64,000 bases of DNA from assembly GCA_002478745.1 (NCBI GenBank), contig DLQI01000065.1:1-64000 (forward strand). The letters run 5' to 3'. This document shows, piece after piece, positions 46,538 to 56,668 of this stretch (its first letter is position 1; each line of letters starts with the position of its first letter). The notes below the pieces were generated by a model. The model searched no databases, was not told the origin of the DNA, and was given only the letters and a program-made list of their open reading frames with translations. The DNA is from Rhodobacteraceae bacterium UBA7436. Lineage in GTDB: Bacteria; Pseudomonadota; Alphaproteobacteria; Rhodobacterales; Rhodobacteraceae. The position numbers were made by a program, and so were the translations under genes.

Positions 46538-48727
46538 ATGTCACACGCTGATTTCCTTAAAGCGCCCTTTGATGCGCCAACGCACCTCCCTGATTTGGAT
46601 TCATCCAGCGCAGATAGGTTCTATAATCGTGAACTAAGCTGGCTTGGTTTCAATTGGCGCGTTCTTCAAGAAGCCGAAAACCAACGTGTCCCACTGCTCG
46701 AACGGCTTCGCTTTCTTTCAATCAGTGCAGATAACCTAGACGAATTTTACACCGTTCGCGTCGCAGGTCTGCGTGAATTGGCGCGCGCAGGTAACGTGAC
46801 ACCAGGCATTGACGGGCTGTCCCCTGCTGAACAATTGAAACTGATCGACGAAAACGCGCGTGATCTGATGTACACGCAACAACGCGTTCTTGGTGAGTTG
46901 CACAAAGAGATGGAAGCGCAGGACATTACGATCCTGCAACTTGACGATTTAACCGATGATGACCGCGTATTTCTACAGGATTTCTTCGTAAGCCAAGTGT
47001 TCGCCGTGCTCTCGCCTTTGGCGATTGATCCGGCTCATCCCTTCCCATTCATCCCAAACACGGGCTATGCGCTGGCGCTACAACTGCAACGCAAACGTGA
47101 CAAACGTAACTTGCAGGCCCTATTGCCAATCCCGGCACAGATCGACCGTTTCATTTCAATACCCAGCGCCAAAGGTCACAGATTTTTACCGCTTGAAGCA
47201 CTGCTCGTCCTTAATATCTCCGGCCTGTTCCCAGGATATGAACTCAAAGGTCACTTTGAATTCCGCGTCCTAAGGGACAGCGATCTAGAGGTAGAAGACG
47301 AAGCCGAAGATTTGGTGCGCGAGTTTGAAGTCGCGCTGAAACGCCGCAAACGCGGTCAGGTTGTTCGGATAAACATTTCGACTGGTGCGCCGCAAAAGCT
47401 CAAATCCGTCGTTATGGCCGAACTGGGCGTGGGCGACGAAGAGCTGATCGAGATCGACGGCATGATTGGCGTCGATGACCTAAGCGAATTGGTGCTAGAC
47501 GAACGCCCCGATCTTTTATGGCCCTCTTTCAAGCCACGCGTGCCTGAGCGGGTAACCGATTTTGAGGGCGACATGTTCGCCGCTATTCGTCAAAAAGACA
47601 TGCTTCTGCATCACCCTTACGAAACCTTTGATATGGTTGTTCGTTTCTTGCAGCAGGCTGCACGTGATCCAAATGTAGTTGCGATCAAGCAAACGCTTTA
47701 CCGCACATCCAAGCGGTCCCCGATTGTCGAAGCGCTGTGTGAAGCCGCCGAAGATGGCAAGTCTGTCACCGCATTGGTTGAGCTAAAGGCGCGCTTTGAC
47801 GAGGCCGCTAATATTCGCCAATCACGCCGTTTGGAGCGCGCAGGTGCGCATGTTGTATACGGATTTATCGATTTAAAAACCCATGCAAAGATTAGCACTG
47901 TTGTGCGCCGTGAAGGCAGTGAACTGGTAACTTATACCCACTACGGCACCGGCAACTATCACCCGATCACCGCACGTATTTACACCGACCTATCGCTCTT
48001 TACATGCGACGCAAAATTGGGCCGCGACGCGACAAAGGTATTTAACTATCTGTCAGGTTATGCCCCACCCGAAAACCTTAGCAATCTTGCGATCTCGCCT
48101 GCAAACCTAAAGACCCGCCTGCTCGAAATGATCGCAGCAGAGGCGGAACACGCGCGTGCTGGCCAGCCTGCTGAGATCTGGGCAAAAATGAATAGCCTTA
48201 TTGAAAAGGAAATCATTGATGCTCTGTATGCAGCCTCCCAAGACGGCGTGAAAATCAGCCTTGTTGTGCGTGGTATCTGTGGTTTGCGTCCGGGCATCAA
48301 AGGTCTCTCCGAGAACATTCGTGTTAAATCAATCGTCGGACGTTTTCTTGAGCATTCGCGCATTGTTTGCTTTGGCAACGGCCACGGCCTACCCCACAAA
48401 AAAGCAAAGGTGTTCATATCCTCTGCCGACTGGATGAGCCGCAATTTGAACCGCCGTGTGGAAACATTGGTCGAAATAACAAATGGCACAGTTAAGGCGC
48501 AAATCGTGTCCCAAATCATGGCCGCAAATCTCGCAGACGTGACCCAAAGTTGGGTTATGGCACCTGATGGCACATTTAATCGACCTCCCGTTGATGAAGG
48601 CACCTTTGAATTTAATTGCCATCGCTTCTTTATGGAGAACCCATCACTGTCAGGACGTGGATCTGCGGGTGCATCCGATGTTCCAAAATTGACCCATACG
48701 AAGAACGAACCACCAAAGCCCAATTGA
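46538..48727 (+). CDS. ppk1: Polyphosphate kinase 1
   Basis: A 729-residue Ppk1 of usual length. RFYNRELSWLGFNWRVLQEAEN opens the N-domain; the PLD-like catalytic domains carry VVAIKQTLYRTS, YGFIDLKTHAKISTVVRREG with the active His, and HYGTGNYHP. It makes long polyphosphate from ATP and runs in reverse as well. It is next to ppx, which hydrolyses the polymer, so the two set cell polyphosphate. Confidence 0.95.
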   Translation: MSHADFLKAPFDAPTHLPDLDSSSADRFYNRELSWLGFNWRVLQEAENQRVPLLERLRFLSISADNLDEFYTVRVAGLRELARAGNVTPGIDGLSPAEQLKLIDENARDLMYTQQRVLGELHKEMEAQDITILQLDDLTDDDRVFLQDFFVSQVFAVLSPLAIDPAHPFPFIPNTGYALALQLQRKRDKRNLQALLPIPAQIDRFISIPSAKGHRFLPLEALLVLNISGLFPGYELKGHFEFRVLRDSDLEVEDEAEDLVREFEVALKRRKRGQVVRINISTGAPQKLKSVVMAELGVGDEELIEIDGMIGVDDLSELVLDERPDLLWPSFKPRVPERVTDFEGDMFAAIRQKDMLLHHPYETFDMVVRFLQQAARDPNVVAIKQTLYRTSKRSPIVEALCEAAEDGKSVTALVELKARFDEAANIRQSRRLERAGAHVVYGFIDLKTHAKISTVVRREGSELVTYTHYGTGNYHPITARIYTDLSLFTCDAKLGRDATKVFNYLSGYAPPENLSNLAISPANLKTRLLEMIAAEAEHARAGQPAEIWAKMNSLIEKEIIDALYAASQDGVKISLVVRGICGLRPGIKGLSENIRVKSIVGRFLEHSRIVCFGNGHGLPHKKAKVFISSADWMSRNLNRRVETLVEITNGTVKAQIVSQIMAANLADVTQSWVMAPDGTFNRPPVDEGTFEFNCHRFFMENPSLSGRGSAGASDVPKLTHTKNEPPKPN

Positions 48728-48796
48728 TTTCTAACTTTATCGCGCTTAACCGAACGGCGCACAATTGATTGCACATCCTGATAGGGAAAACCGGAC

Positions 48797-50338
48797 GTGA
48801 AAACAGAAACCTCTGCTGACGAAACGGGCTCATTCGGCCTTTCCCTTTTTGATGATCCCAGTACGCGCGCCCTATCACGCGTTGGTGTTGTGGATGTTGG
48901 ATCAAATTCGGTCCGCATGGTTGTTTTTGATGGCGCGGCACGTAGTCCCGCATACTTTTATAACGAAAAAATCATGTGTGCCTTAGGCGCTGGCGTATCT
49001 GAAACGGGCAACTTAAATCCTAAGGGCCGTGACCGTGCGCTGGCCGCAATGATCCGGTTCAAACATCTTGCTGATGGAATGGGCCTGTCTGAACTAACTG
49101 TTGTTGCAACAGCTGCGGTGCGTGACGCCCAAGACGGTCCAGCATTCTGTGCTGATGTCTTGCAACATACTGGCCTGCGCATCTGGGTTATTGATGGCAA
49201 AGAAGAGGCTCGACTTTCAGCACAAGGCGTGCTGCTTGGTTGGCCTGGTGCCTATGGTCTGATTTGCGATATTGGCGGTTCTTCGATGGAATTGGCTGAG
49301 ATCTCAGAAGGGCGCGTTGGCAAACGTGTAACATCCAACCTAGGCCCGTTGAAGCTTCAGGGACTTAGTGGTGGGCACAAAGGACGCAAGGCACACATCA
49401 AAGAAACCGTGGCGAGCCTTGTTGAACAAATGGGCGCACAACGTGATCGCCTTTTCTTAGTTGGCGGAAGCTGGCGCGCGATTGCGCGCATCGATATGCA
49501 CCGTCGCGGCTATCCGCTACATGTTTTGCACGAATACCGGATGACCCCGGCTCATGTGTCCCGCACCGCAAAATACATTGCTGAGGCTGACATCGAAGAG
49601 TTGCGCAGCGCTTGCGGCATATCATCCGCCCGCATGATCTTGGTTCCCCTGGCAGCCATGGTCCTCAAGCAGCTCGTCAAAGCGTTCAAGCCCACAGATA
49701 TCGCCATCAGCAGCTATGGTATCCGCGAAGGGCTGCTTTATGAGCAAATGCCCCAAAGATTGCGTGACCGCGATCCATTGATTGAGGCATCACGTTTCGC
49801 CGAAAACAAAGACGCCCGCATGCCCGGATTTGGGAAATCTCTTTATGATTTCGTTTTACCGCTGTTCAAATCAGCCCCCGAAACGCGCAAACGCTTGATC
49901 AAAGCGGCCTGCATGTTGCACGACGTCAGTTGGCGTGCACATCCAGATTACCGCGCAGAGGTCTGTTTTGATAATGCGACCCGCGCCAATCTTGGCGGCC
50001 TGAACCACCATGAACGTATCTTCCTTGGCCTGGCGTTACTACACCGCTACTCCAACAGCCGCGAAGGCACACGGTTCGAAGAGCTGTACACACTGGTTGA
50101 CGAAAAGACCCAGTTAGAGGCTGAGGTTCTGGGCAAAGCCATGCGTTTTGGTGCCATGCTTTGGATGGAGAAAGGCGCCGAACGAGCAACTTTCAAATGG
50201 TATCCTAAGAAGCGGATCTTGGAACTGCGCATGACGCGTGATGCGATGCCACTGTTTGGCGAGGTAGCAGAGGCACGTTTGAAATCGCTTGCCTCTTCAC
50301 TGCAAGCCGAACTGGTTGTCAAAACCCGCAAGGATTAA
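48797..50338 (+). CDS. ppx: Exopolyphosphatase, Ppx/GppA family
   Basis: A 513-residue protein of the actin-fold Ppx/GppA family. VVDVGSNSVRMVVFDG gives the first phosphate loop, ICDIGGSSMELAEI the second. The C-terminal part (about 330-510) resembles the HD-type extension of long Ppx enzymes (MLHDVSWRAHPDYR). It removes terminal phosphate from polyphosphate or acts on pppGpp. Start is GTG 48797, 69 bases after ppk1. Confidence 0.92.
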   Translation: MKTETSADETGSFGLSLFDDPSTRALSRVGVVDVGSNSVRMVVFDGAARSPAYFYNEKIMCALGAGVSETGNLNPKGRDRALAAMIRFKHLADGMGLSELTVVATAAVRDAQDGPAFCADVLQHTGLRIWVIDGKEEARLSAQGVLLGWPGAYGLICDIGGSSMELAEISEGRVGKRVTSNLGPLKLQGLSGGHKGRKAHIKETVASLVEQMGAQRDRLFLVGGSWRAIARIDMHRRGYPLHVLHEYRMTPAHVSRTAKYIAEADIEELRSACGISSARMILVPLAAMVLKQLVKAFKPTDIAISSYGIREGLLYEQMPQRLRDRDPLIEASRFAENKDARMPGFGKSLYDFVLPLFKSAPETRKRLIKAACMLHDVSWRAHPDYRAEVCFDNATRANLGGLNHHERIFLGLALLHRYSNSREGTRFEELYTLVDEKTQLEAEVLGKAMRFGAMLWMEKGAERATFKWYPKKRILELRMTRDAMPLFGEVAEARLKSLASSLQAELVVKTRKD

Positions 50339-50345
50339 TCGCGCT

Positions 50346-51371
50346 TTAAACGTCGATATCCAAAGTTACCGGAAAATGGTCTGACGCCGTAACCAGCGCA
50401 TCGCGCAGTTCTGCCGTATCCCAACATTTCGGATCATCCAACGGATGCCATATGCGCCATGATGCATTGCGTTTTTCAAGATCGGGCGATACCATGATGT
50501 AGTCTAACAAAGCCTGCAAAAACCGTTTGTGGTGTTTAACAAAGAACCGCGATGTTGTTGGCGTAGCTGCCAAGCGGCGCGACAACGCAATCTGTGCATG
50601 CGGTTCAATCAGCTTTGGTATGCCTTTGTCCCCCAACAGTACTTCGACTGAGGAGCGACCAAACAGATGTTCGTATTCGTCCAATCCTGGGCCATCGTTC
50701 ATATCACCCATAACAACCAAAGGCGTGCCCTGATCTAAATGATCAGTGATCCTTTGACGTAACCAAATCGCCTGCGCCAATTGTTTGCGGCGATTGGCAA
50801 TGGAAAAGCGCATGACTTCATCGCGATTGCGTGCACCATGGGCGGCCTTTGATTTCAAGTGTGCACCGATAAGATGCAGATCAAATCCAGCCTTAGTCTT
50901 AATGGCCAATTCCAAAGGTGGCTTTGAAAAAGTAACCAAATCCTCGACATTATCGACGTCCAAATCAATGCGAAACGCACCATCAAAACGCGGTGCATTG
51001 CGACCTCCTCCTTCGCCCAAATCATCGCCCTTGGGATCATGGCGTACAGTCATTGCGTCCGGATCATACAACATCGCAATCTCTTGCTGCGTGTCATTCG
51101 CGAAACCAATGGCGGCTTTGCGGGCCCGCAATCCAAACCGCGCAGCAAACGTTTCAAGCGCCAAAGCGGCATCGCGACGTTTGCCTTGGTCCGGTGCCTC
51201 GATAATCATGACGGCATCCGCGTCCATCGCCTTAAAGACTACGCCCAAGGCATCGGTTTGTTCCTTGCGTGTCACCTTGTGCCGAGAGGACCAACCATCG
51301 TCATTCAAAGGTACCCCGTCGTTGTCGAACAAACGGTCCATCCATTCGATATTATATGTTGCAATGCGCAT
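50346..51371 (-). CDS. Endonuclease/exonuclease/phosphatase family protein
   Basis: A 341-residue DNase I-like protein with all core residues: ATYNIEWMD (Asn), IIEAPDQG (catalytic Glu), LIGAHLKSKAA (His), VMGDMNDGPGLDEYE (Asp and Asn), and ASDHFPVTLDI at the end (Asp, His). No signal peptide is present. The substrate could be nucleic acid, lipid phosphate or another phosphodiester. Stop TAA of the DjlA-like gene and this ATG overlap, which shows co-translation. Confidence 0.87.
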   Translation of the reverse strand: MRIATYNIEWMDRLFDNDGVPLNDDGWSSRHKVTRKEQTDALGVVFKAMDADAVMIIEAPDQGKRRDAALALETFAARFGLRARKAAIGFANDTQQEIAMLYDPDAMTVRHDPKGDDLGEGGGRNAPRFDGAFRIDLDVDNVEDLVTFSKPPLELAIKTKAGFDLHLIGAHLKSKAAHGARNRDEVMRFSIANRRKQLAQAIWLRQRITDHLDQGTPLVVMGDMNDGPGLDEYEHLFGRSSVEVLLGDKGIPKLIEPHAQIALSRRLAATPTTSRFFVKHHKRFLQALLDYIMVSPDLEKRNASWRIWHPLDDPKCWDTAELRDALVTASDHFPVTLDIDV

Positions 51372-52051
51372 TATGCGTGTTCTTTTCTAATGTCATCCCA
51401 AGCGCGGTTGATATCGATCATACGTTTCTCCGCCAACAATACGGCCTCTTCAGGGATGCCGCGTGCAACCATCGCATCGGGGTGATTGTCACGTACAAGC
51501 TGTCGCCATACTTTGCGCATGTCTTCAAATGACATGTCTGGATTCAGCCCCAATACAGCATAAGGATCTTGTTCCGCGTCAGGCACAAAACGTGCTCTTA
51601 AGGCTCTGAATTCGCCCGCCGAAACTTCGAAAATCTCAGCCACACGTTCTAAAAAAGCATTCTCGTTCGGGTGATAAAATCCATCTGCCATCGCAATATG
51701 GAATAAACCTTCCATCAAATCCTTTAGCGTGTGCGGATCTTCATGGAACATCGTATGAATACGGGTCGCATAGGTTTCAAAACCTGCAACATCTGTGCGT
51801 GCCAAATTGAAAACACGGGCGGCCCCAGCTTCGTCTTGGCGAGCAATATCAAACACTTCACGAAAGGCCGTGACCTCATCACGTGTGACATGCCCATCCG
51901 CTTTTGCCATTTTTGCACCCAATGCAATCACAGCAATCGCAAATGCGACTGAGCGTTCGGGCGGGCTACGCAGTTTGTCAAAAACCGACCACAAGGTCTC
52001 CCCAGAAGTGAGGGCAGCAAGAGCTTCAGCGATACGGGACCATATAGACAT
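51371..52051 (-). CDS. DjlA-like protein: TerB-type domain plus J domain
   Basis: A 226-residue protein. Residues about 40-150 form a TerB/DjlA-N type helical domain (GAKMAKADGHVTRDEVTAF, then IAMADGFYHPNENAFLERV), and a C-terminal J domain from about 160 holds DPYAVLGLNPDMSFEDMRKV and the H-P-D triad in VRDNHPDA. It should stimulate DnaK on particular clients. The N-terminal membrane segment of E. coli DjlA is missing or weak. Start ATG 52051. Confidence 0.87.
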   Translation of the reverse strand: MSIWSRIAEALAALTSGETLWSVFDKLRSPPERSVAFAIAVIALGAKMAKADGHVTRDEVTAFREVFDIARQDEAGAARVFNLARTDVAGFETYATRIHTMFHEDPHTLKDLMEGLFHIAMADGFYHPNENAFLERVAEIFEVSAGEFRALRARFVPDAEQDPYAVLGLNPDMSFEDMRKVWRQLVRDNHPDAMVARGIPEEAVLLAEKRMIDINRAWDDIRKEHA

Positions 52052-52060
52052 AGCGTCACC

Positions 52061-52561
52061 CTATCCTTTGCGTTCAGAAGTGTCAGTGGGCGTTTCTAGA
52101 ATTAAGTGCATTAATATCAAATCATGCCAGACAGCATTTTTACGACCAACTTCAGGCAAGTGGCCGGCCTGCGTGAATCCACATTTTTCATGAAACGCAA
52201 CGGCGTTGGCATTCCCGCCACTAATGGCCCCGATCATCACATGATGGCCAAGCGTCATGGCAGCACTCACAAGGGCATCCATCAACGCCCGCCCCAATCC
52301 TTTGCCCTGCACAAGGTAGATTGAGTGCTCGACTGTATGCGCATACCCTGGACCGCCACGAAACGCCCCAAACAACGCAAAACCCTCAAACACGCCCTCT
52401 TGCTCACAGATAAAGACACTCCGCCCAGGATCCATGATCATAGCTTCAACGTCACTGCATACTTTCAGCTCAGTGGTAAAGGTAACGGCTGTCTCACGAA
52501 TTAAATCGTTCCATAGCGCGGTGATCGAGTGCGCATCAGCAATAACGGCAGAACGGATCAC
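52061..52561 (-). CDS. GNAT family N-acetyltransferase, phosphinothricin-acetyltransferase-like
   Basis: A 166-residue acetyltransferase. EHSIYLVQGKGLGRALMDAL carries motif A for acetyl-CoA binding, GAISGGNANAVAFHEKCGF motif B. The layout (AFRGGPGYAHTVEHSIYL) is the Pat/YncA branch, which acetylates phosphinothricin, methionine sulfone or related amines. The actual substrate is unknown. It is coupled by a 4-base overlap to the VOC gene ahead of it. Confidence 0.85.
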   Translation of the reverse strand: MIRSAVIADAHSITALWNDLIRETAVTFTTELKVCSDVEAMIMDPGRSVFICEQEGVFEGFALFGAFRGGPGYAHTVEHSIYLVQGKGLGRALMDALVSAAMTLGHHVMIGAISGGNANAVAFHEKCGFTQAGHLPEVGRKNAVWHDLILMHLILETPTDTSERKG

Positions 52562-53166
52562 AACCGTCGTATCCCATGCGGCGTATCAAATTCTGCCATC
52601 AACTCTTGGGGTCCAACCTCAAACACAACACGAACGTCCGTCAGCGCCTTTTTCACCGCAGTCTCCAACTCTTTTGCCTGTGGGTGCGCGATAACAAGAC
52701 GACGCAAACGGCAACCCGAGGGCGGCAACATCTCAGCGGGATGCATCGCTGTCTGCCATTGGATCAACGCAGGGCATTGATTGTCGAAGGGTAAAACCCC
52801 GCTGGCAGGAACAACCATCTGCCAGCGCAAATCACCGCGCTGCAATGCGACTGCTTCACCAATGCCTTCTGGTAACAAAGCCATTTCATCATCAAGCGCC
52901 TCACTGCGGCATATCCAATTGCTCAGGCGCGGATTGCCTGAAAACCGGTCAAGATCAAACCACCTTGGGCGGTCAGGATTAGGAGCATCAGGATTGATCG
53001 CAATCGCTTCCAAATACAAACCATCGGCCAATCCCATCAGCTTATTATGCGTATGAAAAACAGCGTGTTCGCCACCCGGTCGCATCGAAATCCCCAAGGC
53101 CTCCTCGACGTAGGACTGAGCCTGTTCAAGTGTCTCGCCGGACACCGCCAAATGATCTAGCAGCAT
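52558..53166 (-). CDS. VOC family protein, glyoxalase-like domain
   Basis: A 202-residue protein of the long glyoxalase_3/glyoxalase-like type. It opens LLDHLAVSGETLEQAQSYVE and has RPGGEHAVFHTHNKLMGLADGLYLEAI, which carry the His and Glu of the first metal half. RWFDLDRFSGNPRLSNWICR follows. Partner residues in the second half are less clear. Often found in Rhodobacteraceae beside a GNAT gene. Start ATG 53166, divergent from nhaA. Confidence 0.82.
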   Translation of the reverse strand: MLLDHLAVSGETLEQAQSYVEEALGISMRPGGEHAVFHTHNKLMGLADGLYLEAIAINPDAPNPDRPRWFDLDRFSGNPRLSNWICRSEALDDEMALLPEGIGEAVALQRGDLRWQMVVPASGVLPFDNQCPALIQWQTAMHPAEMLPPSGCRLRRLVIAHPQAKELETAVKKALTDVRVVFEVGPQELMAEFDTPHGIRRL

Positions 53167-53247
53167 GGGATCGCCTCATTACTATGCATTGCGAAAATAA
53201 TCCAAAAATTAAGAGTAGTTTTGCAGGAATTTACATTGATTTCGAGG

Positions 53248-53272
53248 GGCAAAATCTTATTTGCCTTATAAT
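53248..53272 (+). promoter_or_regulatory. nhaA promoter region: TATAAT preceded by an inverted repeat
   Basis: TATAAT (53267-53272) is a perfect -10 candidate 24 bases before the nhaA ATG. Just upstream GGCAAA (53248-53253) and TTTGCC (53260-53265) form an inverted repeat with a 6-base centre, where a regulator could touch RNA polymerase. No good -35 at 17 bases was found. Confidence 0.4.
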
Positions 53273-53296
53273 ACCTGACAATTTTGGAGCGATTTA

Positions 53297-54484
53297 ATGT
53301 TTTTACGAGCCATCGACCGGTTTTTTAGCCATGAAGCATCGGGAGGGATCCTGCTTATGCTGTCAGCATTGGCAGCGATGATAGTTGCCAACTCTGCATT
53401 GTCAGGCCTTTATGAATCCGTACTTGGCGCAAAGTTCTCTGTTCTGATCAACGGCGAAGGTCTTTCTAAACCACTGATCTTGTGGATCAACGACGGCCTC
53501 ATGGCGATCTTCTTCTTCCTGATCGGTCTGGAACTAAAGCGCGAAATTCTCGAGGGCAAACTCAAGAACCCAAGCGATATCATTTTGCCGGGCGTTGCAG
53601 CCATCGGCGGCATGGCCCTACCAGCTTTGGTCTTCGTACTCTTCAACTGGAACATCGTTGAAAATATCAGCGGTTGGGCCATTCCTGCAGCAACCGACAT
53701 TGCATTTGCGCTGGGTATCCTCGCACTTGTGGGCAGCCGCGCCCCTGCATCGCTCAAGGTATTCTTGCTAACACTGGCAATTTTGGATGACCTTGGCGCA
53801 ATCATTATCATCGCCTTGTTCTATACGGCAGAACTGAAGGTAGATTACCTATTCCTTGCATTGCTTCCATTGGCGGGCTTGCTATGGCTCAATATAAAAG
53901 GTGCGCACCGTATCGCTCCTGCCCTGCTCTTGGGCGCGATCATGTGGTACTTCGTTCTTAAGTCTGGGGTTCACGCAACCTTGGCTGGCGTTGTCACAGC
54001 ATTCTGTATTCCGCTCAAAGACAAATGGGGCAAGTCGCCACTCCATTCTCTTGAGAATGGCCTGACACCCTATGTATTATACCTCATCATCCCGATTTTT
54101 GCTTTCGCAAACGCAGGTGTTGTCCTCAAAGGTATGACCTTCAATGATCTGCTGGCACCTCTTCCATTGGGTATCGCACTAGGCTTGATCGTCGGGAAAC
54201 AAGTTGGTGTATTTGGTCTAACAATGTTGATGGTCAAAACAGGCATCGCCAAGATGCCACATGGGGCGACCGCATTGCACATCTACGGCATCTCTTGCTT
54301 GGCTGGGGTCGGCTTCACAATGTCCCTATTCATTGGTGGCCTTAGCTTTGCCGATGCAGAAATGATGAACCAAGTTCGCTTGGGCGTGCTAAGCGGTTCT
54401 ATTGTATCCGGTATCTTAGGCTACTCAGCGTTGATGCTGGCATCGCGCCAATCATCCCAAGATGATGCACCCGCATCTGCATAA
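53297..54484 (+). CDS. nhaA: Na+/H+ antiporter NhaA
   Basis: A 395-residue inner-membrane antiporter with about twelve hydrophobic segments. The double-Asp ion site appears in LAILDDLGAIIIIALFYT (the Asp pair of TM5), PAATDIAFALGILALVG is the TM4 crossing region, and LIGLELKREILEGKL is the cytoplasmic loop. It exports sodium and helps pH control, which suits a marine cell. Single-gene unit with its own terminator. Confidence 0.96.
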   Translation: MFLRAIDRFFSHEASGGILLMLSALAAMIVANSALSGLYESVLGAKFSVLINGEGLSKPLILWINDGLMAIFFFLIGLELKREILEGKLKNPSDIILPGVAAIGGMALPALVFVLFNWNIVENISGWAIPAATDIAFALGILALVGSRAPASLKVFLLTLAILDDLGAIIIIALFYTAELKVDYLFLALLPLAGLLWLNIKGAHRIAPALLLGAIMWYFVLKSGVHATLAGVVTAFCIPLKDKWGKSPLHSLENGLTPYVLYLIIPIFAFANAGVVLKGMTFNDLLAPLPLGIALGLIVGKQVGVFGLTMLMVKTGIAKMPHGATALHIYGISCLAGVGFTMSLFIGGLSFADAEMMNQVRLGVLSGSIVSGILGYSALMLASRQSSQDDAPASA

Positions 54485-54489
54485 ACAAA

Positions 54490-54514
54490 AAGGGGCAGCC
54501 ATTGGCTGCCCCTT
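54490..54514. terminator. Shared terminator between convergent nhaA and methylmalonyl-CoA mutase genes
   Basis: AAGGGGCAGCC (54490-54500) and GGCTGCCCCTT (54504-54514) make a perfect 11-bp stem with a 3-base loop. A-rich bases on the left and T-rich bases on the right let it act on both strands. Confidence 0.88.
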
Positions 54515-54538
54515 CTCAGATCCCGTCTTGTCTGCCCT

Positions 54539-56668
54539 TTAGGGTCGGGTTTTACGAATGATCTCAAGGATATCCTGGGCGGCATCCGGAATGTTTGTCC
54601 CCGGTCCAAAAATCGCCTTAACCCCATTGTCATACAGATACTGATAGTCTTGTTGCGGAATAACACCGCCACAGATAACGATGATATCCTCTGCCCCTGC
54701 GTCCTTCAGTGCCTGAACCAATTGCGGCGCTAGCGTCTTATGGCCCGCAGCTTGGGAACTGATCCCGATTACGTGCACATCGTTATCAACAGCGTCCTGT
54801 GCGGCTTCTGCAGGCGTTTGAAACAGCGGACCTACATCCACATCAAAACCGATGTCAGCAAACGCCGTCGCGATAACCTTGGCACCGCGATCATGCCCGT
54901 CTTGGCCCATCTTCACGACCAACATACGCGGGCGGCGCCCCTCGACCTCGGCAAAGTCCTCAACAGACTTTTGGATCGCAGCAAAACCCGCGTCTCCCTC
55001 ATAGGCAGCGCCGTAAACACCAGACAACATTTTGACTTCCGCGCGGTGGCGCCCAAATACGTCTTCCATCGCTGTGCTAATCTCCCCAACTGAGGCACGT
55101 GCACGTGCCGCATCGATGGCCGCTTCTAACAAGTTGCCACCCTCACTGGCGCGACGTGTCAATTCAGCCAAGGCAGCCTCACATGCAGCCGTATCACGGC
55201 TGGCGCGAATACCGTTAAGGCGGGCAATTTGGCTCGTCCGAACCGCGTCATTATCGATGTCCATAATATCGATTGGGTCTTCTTTATCCAAACGGTATTT
55301 GTTCACACCGACGATCACTTCTGTGCCGCGGTCAATATTGGCCTGACGGGTCGCTGCAGCCTCTTCGATACGCAACTTTGGCATGCCTGACGCAACGGCC
55401 TTGGTCATTCCACCCAAAGCCTCAACCTCTTCGATCAGCTTCCATGCTTCTTCAGCCAGATCATGGGTCAACTTCTCAACATAGTAGGACCCTGCCAATG
55501 GATCGACCACATTGGTTACGCCAGTCTCCTCTTGCAGGATCAACTGCGTATTACGTGCGATGCGTGCTGAGAAATCAGTCGGCAAAGCAATCGCTTCATC
55601 CAACGCATTGGTGTGCAAGGATTGCGTGCCGCCAAGGGCCGCAGCCATGGCTTCGTATGCAGTGCGCACCACGTTGTTGTATGGGTCCTGTTCTTGCAGA
55701 GATACGCCAGAAGTTTGGCAGTGGGTTCGTAACATGGATGATTTTGGGTTCTTTGGCTCAAACTCAGACATGATGCGATGCCACAGCAAACGCGCGGCGC
55801 GCAACTTGGACGCTTCCATGAAAAAGTTCATGCCGATGGCGAAGAAAAAGCTAAGGCGCGGCGCGAATTTATCCACGTCCATACCTGCGGCGATCGCCGT
55901 GCGGACATACTCGCGCCCATCGGCCAAAGTGAACGCCAGCTCTTGAACCAAGTTCGCGCCAGCCTCTTGCATGTGATAACCAGAGATCGAAATTGAGTTG
56001 AATTTCGGCATCTCATTTGCGGTAAATTCAATGATGTCGGCAATGACCCGCATCGATGGCTCAGGCGGATAAATATAGGTGTTACGCACCATGAATTCCT
56101 TCAGAATATCATTCTGAATGGTTCCCGCCAGCACAGATTTGTCATGCCCTTGCTCTTCACCCGCAACAATGAAGCTGGCCAAGATTGGAATAACCGCACC
56201 ATTCATCGTCATAGAAACGGACACTTTATCCAGCGGAATTCCGTCGAACAGGATTTTCATATCTTCAACGCTGTCAATCGCAACACCGGCTTTGCCGACG
56301 TCACCAACCACACGTTCATGATCACTGTCGTACCCACGGTGAGTGGCCAGATCAAAGGCAACAGATACACCCTGCTGGCCTGCATCCAAAGCACGGCGAT
56401 AAAAGGCGTTCGATTCTTCTGCAGTTGAGAAACCCGCATATTGGCGGATGGTCCATGGACGCCCCGCATACATCGTGGCCTTCACGCCGCGCGTAAATGG
56501 TGCGGCTCCCGGAATCGTGCCCAGATGATCAACCTCTTTAAGGTCTTCTTCAGTATAGATCGGTTGGACATCGATCCCCTCAAGGGTTTTCCATGTCAGG
56601 TCATCTACCGGGCGGCCACGAAGTTCGCTTTCAGCGATGCCCCGCCACGTGTCTGTCTTGCTTGTCAT
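54539..56668 (-). CDS. scpA: Methylmalonyl-CoA mutase (single-chain, B12-dependent)
   Basis: A 709-residue mutase with both domains: the N-terminal TIM barrel with [20 protein letters not shown] and [20 protein letters not shown] (substrate and CoA sites), and the C-terminal B12 domain with the D-x-H-x-x-G cofactor motif in [15 protein letters not shown]. It turns (R)-methylmalonyl-CoA into succinyl-CoA, the step after propionyl-CoA carboxylation by pccA/pccB to the right. Start ATG 56668 follows GAGGACAACG. Also called bhbA/mcm. Confidence 0.96.
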   Translation of the reverse strand: MTSKTDTWRGIAESELRGRPVDDLTWKTLEGIDVQPIYTEEDLKEVDHLGTIPGAAPFTRGVKATMYAGRPWTIRQYAGFSTAEESNAFYRRALDAGQQGVSVAFDLATHRGYDSDHERVVGDVGKAGVAIDSVEDMKILFDGIPLDKVSVSMTMNGAVIPILASFIVAGEEQGHDKSVLAGTIQNDILKEFMVRNTYIYPPEPSMRVIADIIEFTANEMPKFNSISISGYHMQEAGANLVQELAFTLADGREYVRTAIAAGMDVDKFAPRLSFFFAIGMNFFMEASKLRAARLLWHRIMSEFEPKNPKSSMLRTHCQTSGVSLQEQDPYNNVVRTAYEAMAAALGGTQSLHTNALDEAIALPTDFSARIARNTQLILQEETGVTNVVDPLAGSYYVEKLTHDLAEEAWKLIEEVEALGGMTKAVASGMPKLRIEEAAATRQANIDRGTEVIVGVNKYRLDKEDPIDIMDIDNDAVRTSQIARLNGIRASRDTAACEAALAELTRRASEGGNLLEAAIDAARARASVGEISTAMEDVFGRHRAEVKMLSGVYGAAYEGDAGFAAIQKSVEDFAEVEGRRPRMLVVKMGQDGHDRGAKVIATAFADIGFDVDVGPLFQTPAEAAQDAVDNDVHVIGISSQAAGHKTLAPQLVQALKDAGAEDIIVICGGVIPQQDYQYLYDNGVKAIFGPGTNIPDAAQDILEIIRKTRP

